From Elgaria multicarinata webbii (taxonomy: Eukaryota; Chordata; Lepidosauria; Squamata; Anguidae), in the NCBI RefSeq assembly GCF_023053635.1, contig NC_086176.1, forward strand, positions 73,728,536-73,792,535: a stretch of 64,000 bases of DNA, read 5' to 3'. The position numbers and the translations under genes are program-made. The notes beneath the pieces were generated by a model that was given only the letters and a program-made list of their open reading frames with translations, was not told where the DNA came from and made no database searches. The stretch's first letter is position 1, and the number at the start of each line of letters is the position of its first letter. Below are positions 52,535-63,019 of the stretch, in pieces.

Positions 52535-53035
52535 GTGTAATCCTAAACATGTTTACTCAGAAGTAAGTCTCCGGGCATGTCTACATCATGCATATATCCT
52601 AGGGTCATCTCTAAGTCATCTTTGTGCATCCAAATGACATACAGGGGATCCCGAGGTCAACCAGGATAACCAGAGACTTTCCCTGGGATAACTGCAACCA
52701 CGGATTTCCTGTTTATTTCTGCGGTCTTGGGACAACCCCGAAATGTGGCGCAATGGGCATGGAACGGCGCGAGGTGGCTCTGTGCCCATGGGAGTGGGGG
52801 GGGGAGCATTTTCGCCATCCTTTGGCGGGGGTTGGGCACGGAGTTCAGGGGGATCCTTACTTTTTCACCTCACAACCAGATCCATGGCTGTATAGATGCT
52901 GGGGGAGGATTGTGGAAGCAGGTAAGTCCACAATCCTCCCCCCCTCCTTCCCGCTGTACCCTTAGGTGTAGATAAGCCCATATTGTGTTCAATGGGATTT
53001 TCTCCCTGGTAAGTGAATGTAAGGTTAGGATCTTA
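52535..53035. repeat. Short repeat interrupted by family H copy 2
   Basis: Left flank AATCCTAAACATGTTTACTC, AGAAGTAAGTCT and right flank TTGTGTTCAATGGGATTTTC, TCCCTGGTAAGTGAATG are the two halves of the short palindromic repeat described at 24070. The two halves are separated by the TIR element at 52573-52979. Confidence 0.65.
52573..52979. mobile_element. Non-autonomous TIR element, copy 2 (family H)
   Basis: Ends GGGCATGTCTACATCA and, reversed, GGGCTTATCTACACC. Same internal order as 42382-42831. About 407 bp, with no coding capacity. It sits inside another repeat, which fixes both edges to within a few bases. Confidence 0.75.
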
Positions 53036-53804
53036 ATCCTTAGTAAATGTGCTCAGAGCTGCAACCTGCCTTATCCACCCTGAAGATAGTTTCCATATCT
53101 GTATCTAGAGAGAAACAGCAAGAAAATAAATGTAGCCATGCTGATCCATGAAAAAAAACAAATCCTCAATTGGCAATACCTTTATTAGGAATTTTAGTTG
53201 GTCCTAATACAGGTATCCAAGAGTTGCATGATGATGAAGTTGCTAAAAAGATAATATTGCAACATTTTAGGACTGTAAATTTTAGGATTTCAAGAAGTTA
53301 GAATCCAAGAAATGTTTGGGATCAGCAGCAATCATCCAATTCTGAGGTCCCTCTCCGGTGCTGTTTGCTTGGTTTTTAAGGGTGGAGGAGGGAGAGCGAG
53401 TGAGGATTTACTCAGAAGAACGTCGTAGCATGTTTAATGGGGGTTACTCCCTCGTAATGGTGTAAGTTTGCAGCCTGAGAGCCTGGGTATAGTCTAAAAT
53501 ACATTCCTACGTTCTCCCTTGCCAGTGTGCCATGTTTAGTTTGCAATTAATTGGTAAATGTTTTAAGATTCCATACAGCTCTTTGCTGCTTCCAGACACT
53601 CCATCCTCCCCAACTGGATATGGGCCTGAAAGACCCAAGAACAAGTGTGGCTGCATGGAGGGTAAGTTTTTAGTTGCACTACGTGTTGTTGTTAATTTTG
53701 TCTCTTAAAGACAAAACTTCCAGGAAAGGAAGTTTAAAACTTCCTTCCCTGAGGGTATATCCATCAGCTATCTCTGCTCTCATTCCATTGGATGGTTCTC
53801 TGTT

Positions 53805-53880
53805 TCTTCATGCCTACTATGTACAGCACCATGTACACTGATGGTGCTATATAAAATTAATTAATTAATTAATTAATTAT
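53805..53880 (+). repeat. L2-type 3' tail
   Basis: GTACAGCACCATGTACACTG ATGGTGCTATATAAAATTAA, then an ATTA tail; sense orientation of the tail seen at 2450. Confidence 0.8.
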
Positions 53881-53889
53881 GCTCACTAA

Positions 53890-54560
53890 GCTATTTTTCA
53901 GGGTGTATGAAATTTCATCCCTTCAATTTGGCTCCCAGTATGTACTTGAAGCTTTTTGGTTGACTGCCAAGCCGTTCGAACTGCTTGCGGTGACAAATCA
54001 GCCCGCTGGTCCAACAAATTCTGTGTGTTGCATATGGCCCGACCTTACCTGATTTTCCATCATGATAAAGTCATGCTCCGTTCAATGTTGCGTTTCTGCT
54101 AAAGGTGGTGTCTAAGTTCCACTTAAATCAGGACAATGTGCTCCCATCTTCCTTTCCCTCTCCGTCTACTCCAGTTGAATTGACACTTCATACACTGGAT
54201 GTTTGGAGGGTGTTGGCTTTCTATAAGTCAAGGGCTGAGCCCTTTCATCAGTCCCCTTGCTTTTTTGTGTGCTGCGGTTGCAAGTGGCAAGGACTACCAC
54301 TTTCATCTCAGAAACTGTCAGCCTGGCTTGTCCATGCTATCAAATTGATGTATGAACTGGCTGGCCTCAACCTTTCTGGTTTAATCCAAGCTTCCTCAAT
54401 TCAAACTGTGACTGTGTCTGTGGCATTTGTGAAAGGCGTCTCCCTTCCTGAGCTCTGCACAGCAGCCACCTGATCAAAACTATCGACCTTCATCAGCCGT
54501 TACCAACTTAATGTGCGGGTCAGAACAGACTGCTCCTGTCTGTTGTCTTCAACTGAACAG
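53890..54560 (+). mobile_element. DIRS-like retrotransposon fossil, tyrosine recombinase region
   Basis: + strand frames resemble the recombinase segment of vertebrate DIRS elements: KVVSKFHLNQD, LHTLDVWRVLAFYKSRAEPF, then GVSLPELCTAATWSKLSTFI and SRYQLNV. Family assignment rests on this ordered similarity. It is a broken, 5'- and 3'-truncated fossil with several breaks; no terminal repeats were recognised. Looks old. Confidence 0.65.
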
Positions 54561-54620
54561 GTAAACTCTTCAGATCCCTTAAACTGAAAAACATACATTC
54601 AAATAATATGGCCACGTGGG

Positions 54621-54866
54621 TTTATTTATTATTTATTTTATTAATTGCATTGATATCCCACCTTTTTCCTCCAAGGGACTCAAAGTGGCATATATAATCT
54701 TTCTTCTCTCCACTTTATCCTCACAACAACAACCCTGTGAGGTAGGTTGGGCTGAGAGTCTGCGACTGGTCCAAAGTCACCCAGTGAGCTCCATGGCCAA
54801 GAGGGACTAGAACCCGGATTTCCCGACCCTCAGTCCAAGACGCTAACCACTGCACCACACTGGCTA
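54621..54866 (-). repeat. Sauria-type tRNA SINE
   Basis: On the minus strand: GTGGTGCAGTGGTTAGCGTC (A box), GGGTTCTAGTCCCTC (B box), then TGGGTGACTTTGGACCAGTC, CTCAGCCCAACCTACCTCAC, AGGGTTGTTGTTGTGAGGAT and an AAATA tail. Diagnostic of Sauria SINEs, which are mobilised by Bov-B LINEs (known). Confidence 0.88.
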
Positions 54867-54882
54867 AAGTGGGGTTAGTACT

Positions 54883-54950
54883 GTTTTCCCCAACCTGGTG
54901 CCTTCCAGATGTGTTGATCATCCCAGCCAGCTTGCCTATTTGGTTGGGGA
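54883..54950. repeat. Partial fold-back MITE (family G)
   Basis: TTTTCCCCAACCTGGTGCCT TCCAGATGTGTTG and CCCAGCCAGCTTGCC, directly abutting the Sauria SINE. Confidence 0.55.
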
Positions 54951-56095
54951 GAACTGGTTTGGTATAATATTCCAAGGTAAAAGTGAAAGGCAGGACACTT
55001 GTGTTTGACTTAATGAAATCTAGAGGCATATTAAACACCCACACCCACCAGTAAACCTTAAGACTTAACCTTCAAATGTCTCACAGGAAAAGAACATGCT
55101 GCAAATAGTCACAGGATGTACTGACCTTCTTGAGGAGTCTTCCCACAGGTCTCAGGCTTGCTGTGACATTGATTCCGAATTTGTCACCTTTTACTTCTCA
55201 ATAAGTACAGAGTTAACATGTTGGTATGATGTTATGTGATGAAGCATTGTGCAGATGGAAATGCTTGCTTTAGGACACGACATACATGAGCTTTAACCAC
55301 TTGCAGTATCTAATCACGATCATGGTTCTCACCCTTGCCCCGTGCAGTTGGCCAAGCACAAAGATTAAATAAAGCTTCTGAATTTCAGATTTTGATGTGA
55401 AACAGGTGGGGTTGTGTGGATTTTTTAAAATCCATTCTGTTCCGTGGTTTCTCAGGCGTCTTTCACTCTGCCATCCACTCATCGATGAAATTGGATTTTA
55501 TTTTAGGGATGTACAAGAATTTGGTGTCACTTGAGTTAATGCACAGTAACACAAGTGCAAATTTGCACAAATACTCCCCAAAAGTAAAAGTGGTCCACAA
55601 GGACGCAGAAGCCCCTCAACTTGGGAAAAACCGGGTCACCGCCAGTCAGATTCATAGAAATTTGATCTCATTTGAATCCATTGCGGATTTTTCCGACATT
55701 CCCTAAAAGCAAGTAACTGCAGCCTAATGAAGGAAGTAGGGCTGCTTTTGTATAGAAAGTAAAGAAGGATATAAAATGCCTAAGCAATACTGTCATGGCT
55801 GAATTAGACTTAGCAACAGATTAAAATATTGGGGCAAGGGGGAGAGCGAATCCAGAGCTGTGTTTATGAGAATGTGATACAGAACTAGTGTGTGGCAAGC
55901 AAATCTCAAGGCAGGCTTTTATGGGAATTCACCCAGCCATTTTGATTGTCCCCAGACGATTTTCTTAGACAATTGTGTAAGTGTTGGTCATTGCAAAATC
56001 TCGTGCTGTTCGCAGATATGCCCCTTTCATTCTTCTGAAAACTGTGTCCTAAAAAGAATTATACTGGAAGCTTAAAATTGTTCCTATAATTCTAG
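54951..56095. other. 3' flank, no gene recognised
   Basis: No family resemblance found in open frames; no repeat assigned. Confidence 0.45.
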
Positions 56096-56455
56096 AGTAG
56101 ACAACTTGTGGCAATCCAGATGTTTTGGCTTGCAACTCCCATCAACCTTCACCATTGGTTCTTCTGGCTAGGGATGATGGGACGTTTTATTTATTTATTT
56201 ATTACATTTCTATACCGCCCAATAGCCGGAGCTCTCTGGGCAGTTCACAAAAATTAAGAAACATTCAAAGTATAAAACAACAGTATAAAACCATAATATA
56301 AAATACAATATAAAAGCTCAACCAGATAAAAACAGCAGCAATGCAAAATTACAAATTTAAAACACCAAGTTAAAATTTATTTATAGATTGTTACAGACTG
56401 TTATTTATAGACGTTGTAGGCCAAAACATCTGGAGGGCCACAGGCTGACCAGCTC
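56096..56455. repeat. Fold-back MITE (family G) split by an L2 insertion
   Basis: Left half ACAACTTGTGGCAATCCAGA TGTTTTGGCTTGCAAC and right half GTAGGCCAAAACATCTGGAG GGCCACAGGCTGACC are the two arms of the family G palindrome, separated by the LINE at 56187-56409. Confidence 0.75.
56187..56409 (-). repeat. L2-type LINE 3' end, nested, with 6-bp target duplication
   Basis: Begins with a TTTA/ATTT tail, then TACATTTCTATACCGCCCAA and AGCTCTCTGGGCAGTTCACA (the inverse of the tail at 16663). GACGTT directly precedes (56181-56186) and follows (56410-56415) it, a probable target-site duplication. Confidence 0.8.
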
Positions 56456-56864
56456 TACCATAGTTTTAGAAGCATGTTGCATATTGTTATCCTTATGCCT
56501 GCATTATAATTCTTTGTACGTGGGGAAGTGTCTGTTGTTTCTAATTTATATTGTGCTTTGCAGTCTGTCTGCCAAGCCACTGTACAATCATCCTCTGTGC
56601 TAAATCAGCGTAATCCCCATTGAATTGAATTGTTGTAAAATGCTCAGAGAGCTTTGGCTGATGAAATCGATGATGATGAAAATGATATAATTATACAAGT
56701 ACAAACTGAGAGACAGTGAAGTGCTCAAGATTCCCTTCCTTTGCAAGTTGATGTCCAGCCACTTGGTCATGTTGACTTTCTGAAGACCTTTCCTTGGCAC
56801 GACAAAAAATGTATTTAAATGCCTAGTTGGAAGTCCTTTTGTATTGACCCATACTGGAATGCTA

Positions 56865-56866
<2 letters not shown>

Positions 56867-56911
<45 letters not shown>

Positions 56912-56950
56912 GTATCCTACCTTTTGTCCAATGCTGGGCCTCAAGGTACA
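56867..56950 (-). repeat. (TTA)n plus L2-type tail
   Basis: About 14 TTA units followed by TATCCTACCTTTTGTCCAAT and GGGCCTCAAGGTA, the inverse of an L2-type 3' end. Confidence 0.7.
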
Positions 56951-57070
56951 GCCTTTCCTAACCTGGTTCCCTTCAGATGTTTTGGGCTACAATTACCAGT
57001 TGGCTGGGGCTGATGGGATTTGAAGTGCAAAACATCTAGAGGGATCCAAGTTGGTGAAGGCTGCTATTGT
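56944..57070. repeat. Fold-back MITE (family G)
   Basis: CTTTCCTAACCTGGTTCCCT TCAGATGTTTTGG, mirrored by GCAAAACATCTAGAGGGATC CAAGTTGGTGAAGG. Confidence 0.75.
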
Positions 57071-57166
57071 AGACAGTTGAATTTAGGTCCCTTTGAAAAT
57101 CATCATGAAAAGTTAGTGATGACTGAAGTCCCATTCATTTCAAAGTGCAACTAATAGTCTAGATCA

Positions 57167-57275
57167 TGGGCAGGGAACTTGTGGCCCTCAGACATTGGTG
57201 GACTGCAACTCCCATGAATCCTAGCCAACGATGAGGGATTATGATAGTTCCAGTCCAACGTATGTGGTCCTATCT
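57167..57275. repeat. Fold-back MITE (family G)
   Basis: GGGCAGGGAACTTGTGGCCC with GGACTGCAACTCCCATGAAT, mirrored by ATGATAGTTCCAGTCCAACG and TGTGGTCC. Confidence 0.7.
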
Positions 57276-57493
57276 AACCCCCAAGGCCTTGGGACTTGTT
57301 AAAAAAAAATAAGATAAGAATTGACACACTGCTTCTGAACCTCAGGGAAGTTTCAAAAGCTCTGATGGTGAGGGCCTACCATAAGACCAAGCAGCCTTAG
57401 CTGAGACATGGGATAGCCCTTCCAAAGAGAACTCACAGCCCAAAATATAAGGGCCTCTTCAGCAGACACAGAATTGGGACAGGAACCTGCTAA

Positions 57494-57790
57494 GTTAAGA
57501 ACATAAGAACGTAAGAAGTGCCCTGATGCTGGATCAGACCAAGGGTCCATCTAGTCCAGCACTTTGTTCACACAATGGCCAACCAGCCATCGGCCAGGGA
57601 TGAACAAGCAGGACATGGTGCAACAGCACCCTCCCACCCATGTTCCCCAGCAATTGGTGTATATAGGCTCACTGCCTCTGATAACGGAATTTGTCTTCTA
57701 TACCTTTACTGCCCATCATAACCCAGATTGGGCATTCAAAAATGTACATACTTTTTATGGAGAGCTGCTCATATATAGACAGACTTACTT
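57494..57790 (-). repeat. CR1-tailed composite repeat, copy A
   Basis: 57494-57680 is a CR1 3' end in antisense. 57685-57787 is a different module (GGAATTTGTCTTCTATACCT, CCCAGATTGGGCATTCAAAA ATGTACATAC, GCTCATATATAGACAGACT). The same two modules are fused in the same order at 61845-62130 in the opposite orientation, and similarity stops at the same place (AGACAGACT). This suggests a CR1-mobilised SINE or a captured module. Confidence 0.7.
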
Positions 57791-59377
57791 TAAAACAAAC
57801 AAGATTTCCTCATGCAGCATCTCAGACTGTTGCTTCAGTCTGGTGAAATGACTTGATTGTGTGTCTGTGTCAGATAAACTCCACTGGGAGCCACCATGAA
57901 TATGCCGTATTTCCAGGCCATATTTCACCTTTTCTCTAGTTGTGCAAGTGTCAAGTAGCCTTACATTTTATTTATTTCTCTGGACTTCTATCCATGGAAC
58001 GTTTCTCTGTGGTTGTTTTATACGGTTGTCTCCACAGTTCGTGTCTATAATTAACTTGGTCTCTCTGTTCTTAAGGCTTAACACATTTTAATAGCTAAGG
58101 CACAAATACTGCAGAGTGAATCTCGGAACCTCTCCATAGACAGTGGACAGTGTGTTCCTATGCAAAGTTTACTGGCACAACAAAATTCACTTCCATTTCC
58201 CTCCTGCTCCATACCCTATTTCCAGGACATTCTGATTAGTGTTCAAGTAAGGAACATTGCAAAATTGGTCACCAACCCGGCTAAATCTGGGGAATGCTGA
58301 AGTTCAAACAAATAGCATGAGTGAAAAACTGTCAATTACAAAAGTGGTGCTTTCCATGTGATTTGTGGTACTTACAGTTTGCTTTCTCTGAAAGGCTCCA
58401 GGTGCCTTTCTTGTAATTGCTGTCTGATATTGAACCAGCTCAGAAATGGCTAATATTGTAGGTGGGCACAGTCAACCAGAAATGTATCCTGTATGGGCCG
58501 AATGAAAAGAAGGGGGACTATGCAAGAGCACATCTGGTAGTGGAGGAAGGAACCACTTCTTTGGCCTTGTTTGTGGATCTTAGGTTTCAGCTGGATTGTG
58601 TCCATTGTGCTGCTGTTACGCAATTTGCTCTGTGAAGTTTGTTTGTGTGGGTTTTGTTGTTGTTGTTGTTTAGGTAAGGTTGTCTAAGTGCCTATGTACT
58701 TGAGTCCTGTTTGCTTTAAGCTATGCAAATCAGAGATGCCTAATTAGACCTAGCCTGTCCATTAAAAAAAAAAAGATTTGTTCTCTTTTCCTAAAGCGTG
58801 ACAATCAGCATGCTAGAACAGCAAAGCAAAATGTAATGCCTTATGCATAAGGATTAATGATGCACCAACATTACATGTTGTAATGTTGAGCATGTGTGTC
58901 CTGTGTAAACTCTCAGCTGACTCTCTAAAAACATACTTGCCAATTTTTACATTAAGTCGAAGTGTTGACTGTCATCTCTGTGATCAGAAGTGTGTCTGCT
59001 ACACAGTTATTTTCATGGAAAGTTTTCTCTGAAACCAATGTTTTATTCCATTACTCAGTGCTTTCCTGCAAGAGATGCCAAAAACTTTTCACAAAGGTGC
59101 GACAGTGTAAAATAGGTCAACAGCTCTTGGAGAGGTACAGTGTGGTTTGTTGACTAAGGGTCAAGAGCAAACTTAGACAGCTGTCTGAACTTCACCTATT
59201 TGCATTTCAAAGCTGCAGTAACTGCCTGTAATAGATTTACATGGGGAGTTTCTGCCTCTCAAACTGCTGGGACTTTTGTGTAGGGACGATGTAAAGGAAG
59301 GTGAACTCACTGATCCTACTTGATAAATGTTCTCTCTACCTCCATGATGGCAAATGACCTCGATTCCTGAAATAATA
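57791..59377. other. 3' flank, no gene recognised
   Basis: Unassigned sequence. Open frames show no family resemblance. Confidence 0.45.
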
Positions 59378-59475
59378 GTAATAATAACTATAATTAATAA
59401 AGCACCTAACTGTCATTAAGTGCTGGACACAGATTCAAAATAAGTCATTCCCTACCTGCAGGTTTACAATCTTAA
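59378..59475 (-). repeat. L2-type 3' tail, diverged
   Basis: AATAATAGTAATAATAACTA, AATTAATAAAGCACCTAACT GTCATTAAG and CCTACCTGCAGGTTTACAAT. Confidence 0.5.
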
Positions 59476-59510
59476 GGTTACTTCAGCCCTATTCAGGCAT
59501 ACTTAATGGT

Positions 59511-59621
59511 GGCCCCATTCAGAAGACACCTTAAACCATGGCTTTAACCACGGTGAATAAAGCAAAAAGCCTTATTCACTGCCGTTAAAGCCATGGTTTA
59601 AGGTGTCGTCTGAATGGGCCC
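59511..59621. mobile_element. Compact near-perfect palindromic MITE
   Basis: About 53-bp arms: GGCCCCATTCAGAAGACACC TTAAACCATGGCTTTAAC on the left against GTTAAAGCCATGGTTTAAGG TGTCGTCTGAATGGGCCC on the right, with a few mismatches and a tiny A-rich loop near 59573. No TSD was resolved. Confidence 0.85.
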
Positions 59622-59904
59622 AGTATCTCTGCAGGGGCTGTACGGGAGTGGGCTGACCCCTCCACCCCACGTTCCCACACTGAGCAGGAAGGTCTGAAGG
59701 TAGAAGGTCAGCACATTAAGATACTGTTACAATCCTCATAATTGGGAACCATGGAGGTGTATTCAGAGCAGTGTACAACATAGCCCTAAAAAAATAAAAT
59801 GTAATAAAGAAATGCTAGTGCAACAAACAATTTCTAAAAGCAATAACACGTAAAAACAAAAACAAACCTAGCTTCAGCAAGAGTAAAAGATTACTGTAAG
59901 AACA

Positions 59905-60530
59905 CAGGAAGAGCCATACTGGATCAGACCAAGTCCAGCATTCTGTTTTCACAGTGGCAAGACAGGGGTTTATCTATTTGCCTGTGGTTGCTGCGCGGTG
60001 GCACTGCATAGTTTCAGGGGGCTGCCTATACACTCTCTATACCCTGTGGTGGCTGCACAGTGGTGCTGCATATATGATGTAACCACCAACTTGCACCCAC
60101 CACGGGCTTCCCCCCTCCCTGAAAATACGCACTTAAAAAGTCACTGACTTAACACGACTTTTTCATTGACTCTGAGGTTACTACCTTCTTTGCTCGTCTG
60201 TCAGTGGTGACCCCGTTTTGCATCGAGGCTGGGGGTGGATTGAGGGGACACATGAGGGAAGGCCAGCCAGGAGGCAGACTCAACGAGATGAGTGGCCACT
60301 AGCACTGTCCAAAAAGCCCTCACTCCTGCTGTGGGGATTTGCCGCTCCCACCCGCAGCTGTGATGCTGCAGGATTTTGAAGGAATGAGCTGCAAAGTGAC
60401 ACTGTCAACACACACACACACACACACACACAGAGCTGCCTACAGGAAATCAACAAGCAGGACATGAGAGCAATCGCACCTTCCCGCTCAATTGGCATAC
60501 AGAGGCACACTGCTCCTGACATAACTGTCA
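59905..60530 (-). repeat. CR1 LINE 3' end split by a ~480-bp unassigned insertion
   Basis: CR1 text stops at about 59958 (CAAGTCCAGCATTCTGTTTT CACAGTGGC) and resumes at about 60440 (TGCCTACAGGAAATCAACAA GCAGGACATGAGAGC). The intervening block contains TGGTTGCTGCGCGGTGGCAC twice in diverged form and ends in (CA)n at 60405-60432. The insert has no recognised family. Confidence 0.6.
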
Positions 60531-61189
60531 CAGCTAATTCCAGAACAATAAAACAAGGTGTTCATGTATTAAAAGCGCATCAAAATAAAAGTGTCCCCAA
60601 TTTCCCCTGAAAGACAAAGAGCGAATCCAACTGATGGGGCACATTTCACATTCCATATGCCTCTTTCATAGTGTTATTTCCTGCTTTTTATTCCACATTA
60701 TCCAAAATTCCACAACAAATGTCATTGTGTGTCCTACGAGGTGTAAATGCGCAAGAGGAATATAGCGTTATCATGATGGGAACATAAAGATTTGACACAA
60801 GGTATAGATGCTGCAACATTTCGTTGCAGATCGCACTTGTAATTTCCAATATACTTCAGCATTGTTCAGTATGTCTGAACAAATCATGCCAAAGGAGTGA
60901 AGAACAGATCTGCAGAATGGTAGCTTCCCAAACGAAAAGTGGGCCAGGACAGATCACAAGATCTTTTAATTACTGCAGTTAGTTAGCGCCTTGATCTTAG
61001 TCCTTATTATCTTGCCTTGTTTTTTTCCGCTGCCCTAAGTAGGAGGAAACACCGGTGCTTGCTGACTCATGAGCAACGTTGCTTCCTGAGCTGGCTTTGA
61101 AGCTCAGGTGCCAAGCAAGCTTGACATGATGCAGCTGATAGGAAGTGTCACAACTACAGCAGGATTGGAAGACACAGGTGCACATTTAA

Positions 61190-61540
61190 GGATATTTCGA
61201 TATCTTTATTAGCAGGTGGACATTTATAAAAAGTCAAGAGTGCTTGACATCTTCCAAAGTGGTATCAGCACAACTAAACGGCACCTCTTTTATAAATCAG
61301 ACACATCAATCTACTGTGATGCAGTCAGTACCATAGTATACTTTCATCTCTGAAGGCTAAAAAAAAACATATATTAAAACAACAGAGGAAGTACTGTACA
61401 TTATTATTGTGCTTTAGTGTCCTACAATACCAGAAGTAACCAATACCAAGTAAAACAAAAACCAAATGTGTTTCAACACCAAGTCTTCATCAATGGTCTA
61501 GTACATAAAAAAATGCTCTAGTAGGTAAAAGGTATATCAG
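61190..61540 (-). mobile_element. Penelope-like terminal fragment (candidate)
   Basis: GTGTTTCAACACCAAGTCTT CATCAATGG at about 61469-61496, read on the minus strand, gives GATGAAGACTTGGTGTTGAA AC. This has the layout of the hammerhead-bearing termini known in Penelope-like elements. No coding part was recognised. Confidence 0.4.
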
Positions 61541-61637
61541 ATTGCTCTCTGTGCCATAATTAAGAACTAGATGTTACTAGGAATACATGGCTGCTGTCAA
61601 CTAGTGTCCCTATGGTAATATCTAGCAAAAGAAAGGT

Positions 61638-61750
61638 GTGGTGTGATGTCAGTGTAGTGGTTAGAGTGTTGGACTGGGGCTGGGAAGATCCAGTTTCTAG
61701 TCCCCACTCGACTATGAAGCTCACTGGGTGACTCTGGTTCTTTATTATCT
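61638..61750 (+). repeat. Sauria-type SINE, 5' part
   Basis: GTCAGTGTAGTGGTTAGAGT GTTGGACTGGGG, then AGTTTCTAGTCCCCACTCGA and GCTCACTGGGTGACTCTGG: tRNA-related head, 3'-truncated. Confidence 0.8.
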
Positions 61751-61844
61751 TTATCATCACCAGTTAGTCCATCCCAGTTGTTGCATTGTCATATTATTCA
61801 GGGCTGGGACACATTTCCTGTTTTGTTTACAGACAGCAATAGTT

Positions 61845-62130
61845 ACCCGAGTCTGTCTATATATGAGCAGCTCTCCACAAAAAGTATGTACATTTTTGAA
61901 TGCCCAATCTGGGTTATGATGGGACAGTGAAGGTATAGAAGACAAATTCCATTATCAGAGTCAGTAAGCCTATATATACCAATTGCTGGGGAACATGGGT
62001 GGGAGGGTGCTGTTGCACCATGTCCTGCTTGTGCGTCCCTGGTCGACAGCTGGTTGGCCACTCTGTGAACAGAGTGCTGGACTAGATGGACCCTTGGTCT
62101 GATCGACCACAGCTCTTCTTACGTTCTTAT
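61845..62130 (+). repeat. CR1-tailed composite repeat, copy B
   Basis: Inverse complement of 57494-57790 by eye at roughly 90% or more: AGTCTGTCTATATATGAGCA GCTCTCCAC, ATGCCCAATCTGGGTTATGA-type text, then CCAATTGCTGGGGAACATGG and ATGGACCCTTGGTCTGATCG. Confidence 0.75.
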
Positions 62131-62553
62131 ATTCTTTAAAAAGCTGAATTACTCTTTTTTTCCAAATCCAGACGAGCATCATTCATCGGTCATGTGACTG
62201 AATTGAATGGGTGTGGTGCCTTCCTCAGTAAGCACTACTTCATGTCTGATGTCAGTCACCTCCTAGGGAGGAGGCAGACTATTAGCAGTCAAGGTAGAGC
62301 TTCAGGTCTCATTCAAAACAGGGAATCACAACAGAAGCAAGGAAGCCGATGACAAATACTTGAGCAAATAGCTTATGAAAGCCCAGCCTCATCTAGCTAT
62401 TAGACCATGGCAGGTCAGGAAATTTCACTGACTGTGTGGGTGGAGGATTGTGAAGCCTGCTTGTAATTAGTGAGCTGATTGCATCCAGCCGAAACTCTGC
62501 ATCTTCCTAGGCTGCCGCAATTATGATGCCTTTTTATAGTGTCATCATTCCAG

Positions 62554-62685
62554 ATCGGGCGTTCCCAGCCTGGTGCCCTCCAGAGGATTTGGACTACCAT
62601 TCAGTGGTGGTGCTAGCTGGATCTGATGGGAATTGTAGGCCAACATCTCTGGAGAGCATTAGGCTGGGGAAGGCTGTTCTAGACA
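62554..62685. repeat. Fold-back MITE (family G)
   Basis: TTCCCAGCCTGGTGCCCTCC AGAGGATTTGGACTACCATT, mirrored by GGGAATTGTAGGCCAACATC TCTGGAGAGC and GCTGGGGAAGGCTG. Confidence 0.75.
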
Positions 62686-63019
62686 TGACAAGTCGAAATC
62701 TACTGTCAAGTTGTATTTTGTTTTTTAAATGCACTTGACTTGCAGTAGCCCTGTCTTTCTTTCCCTGCTTAATGGGTTGTACATGCAAGGGTTCTCCAAA
62801 AAGGGCAGATCCACCTCGTCCCTGGAATGACCTCCTTCAGCAGGAAGTGGGGAGTGATAGATGAACCGGAGAGCTGCTTGCTGAATGGTTGAGCCGAGAC
62901 TTCTTACAATTGGTTGTTATCAGCCAATTAGGGCTCTAAGAGCTTCAGGAAATGCTCTCCTTGCTTTCCGCCCTCCCCCAATAAATAAGGTTAGGAGGGT
63001 AAAGGTATGAAATAGGACA

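Noticed and set aside
52801-52980. Real coding gene in 52624-52975 (113-codon frame)
   Set aside because: It lies wholly inside the family H TIR element and has no counterpart frame in copy 1.
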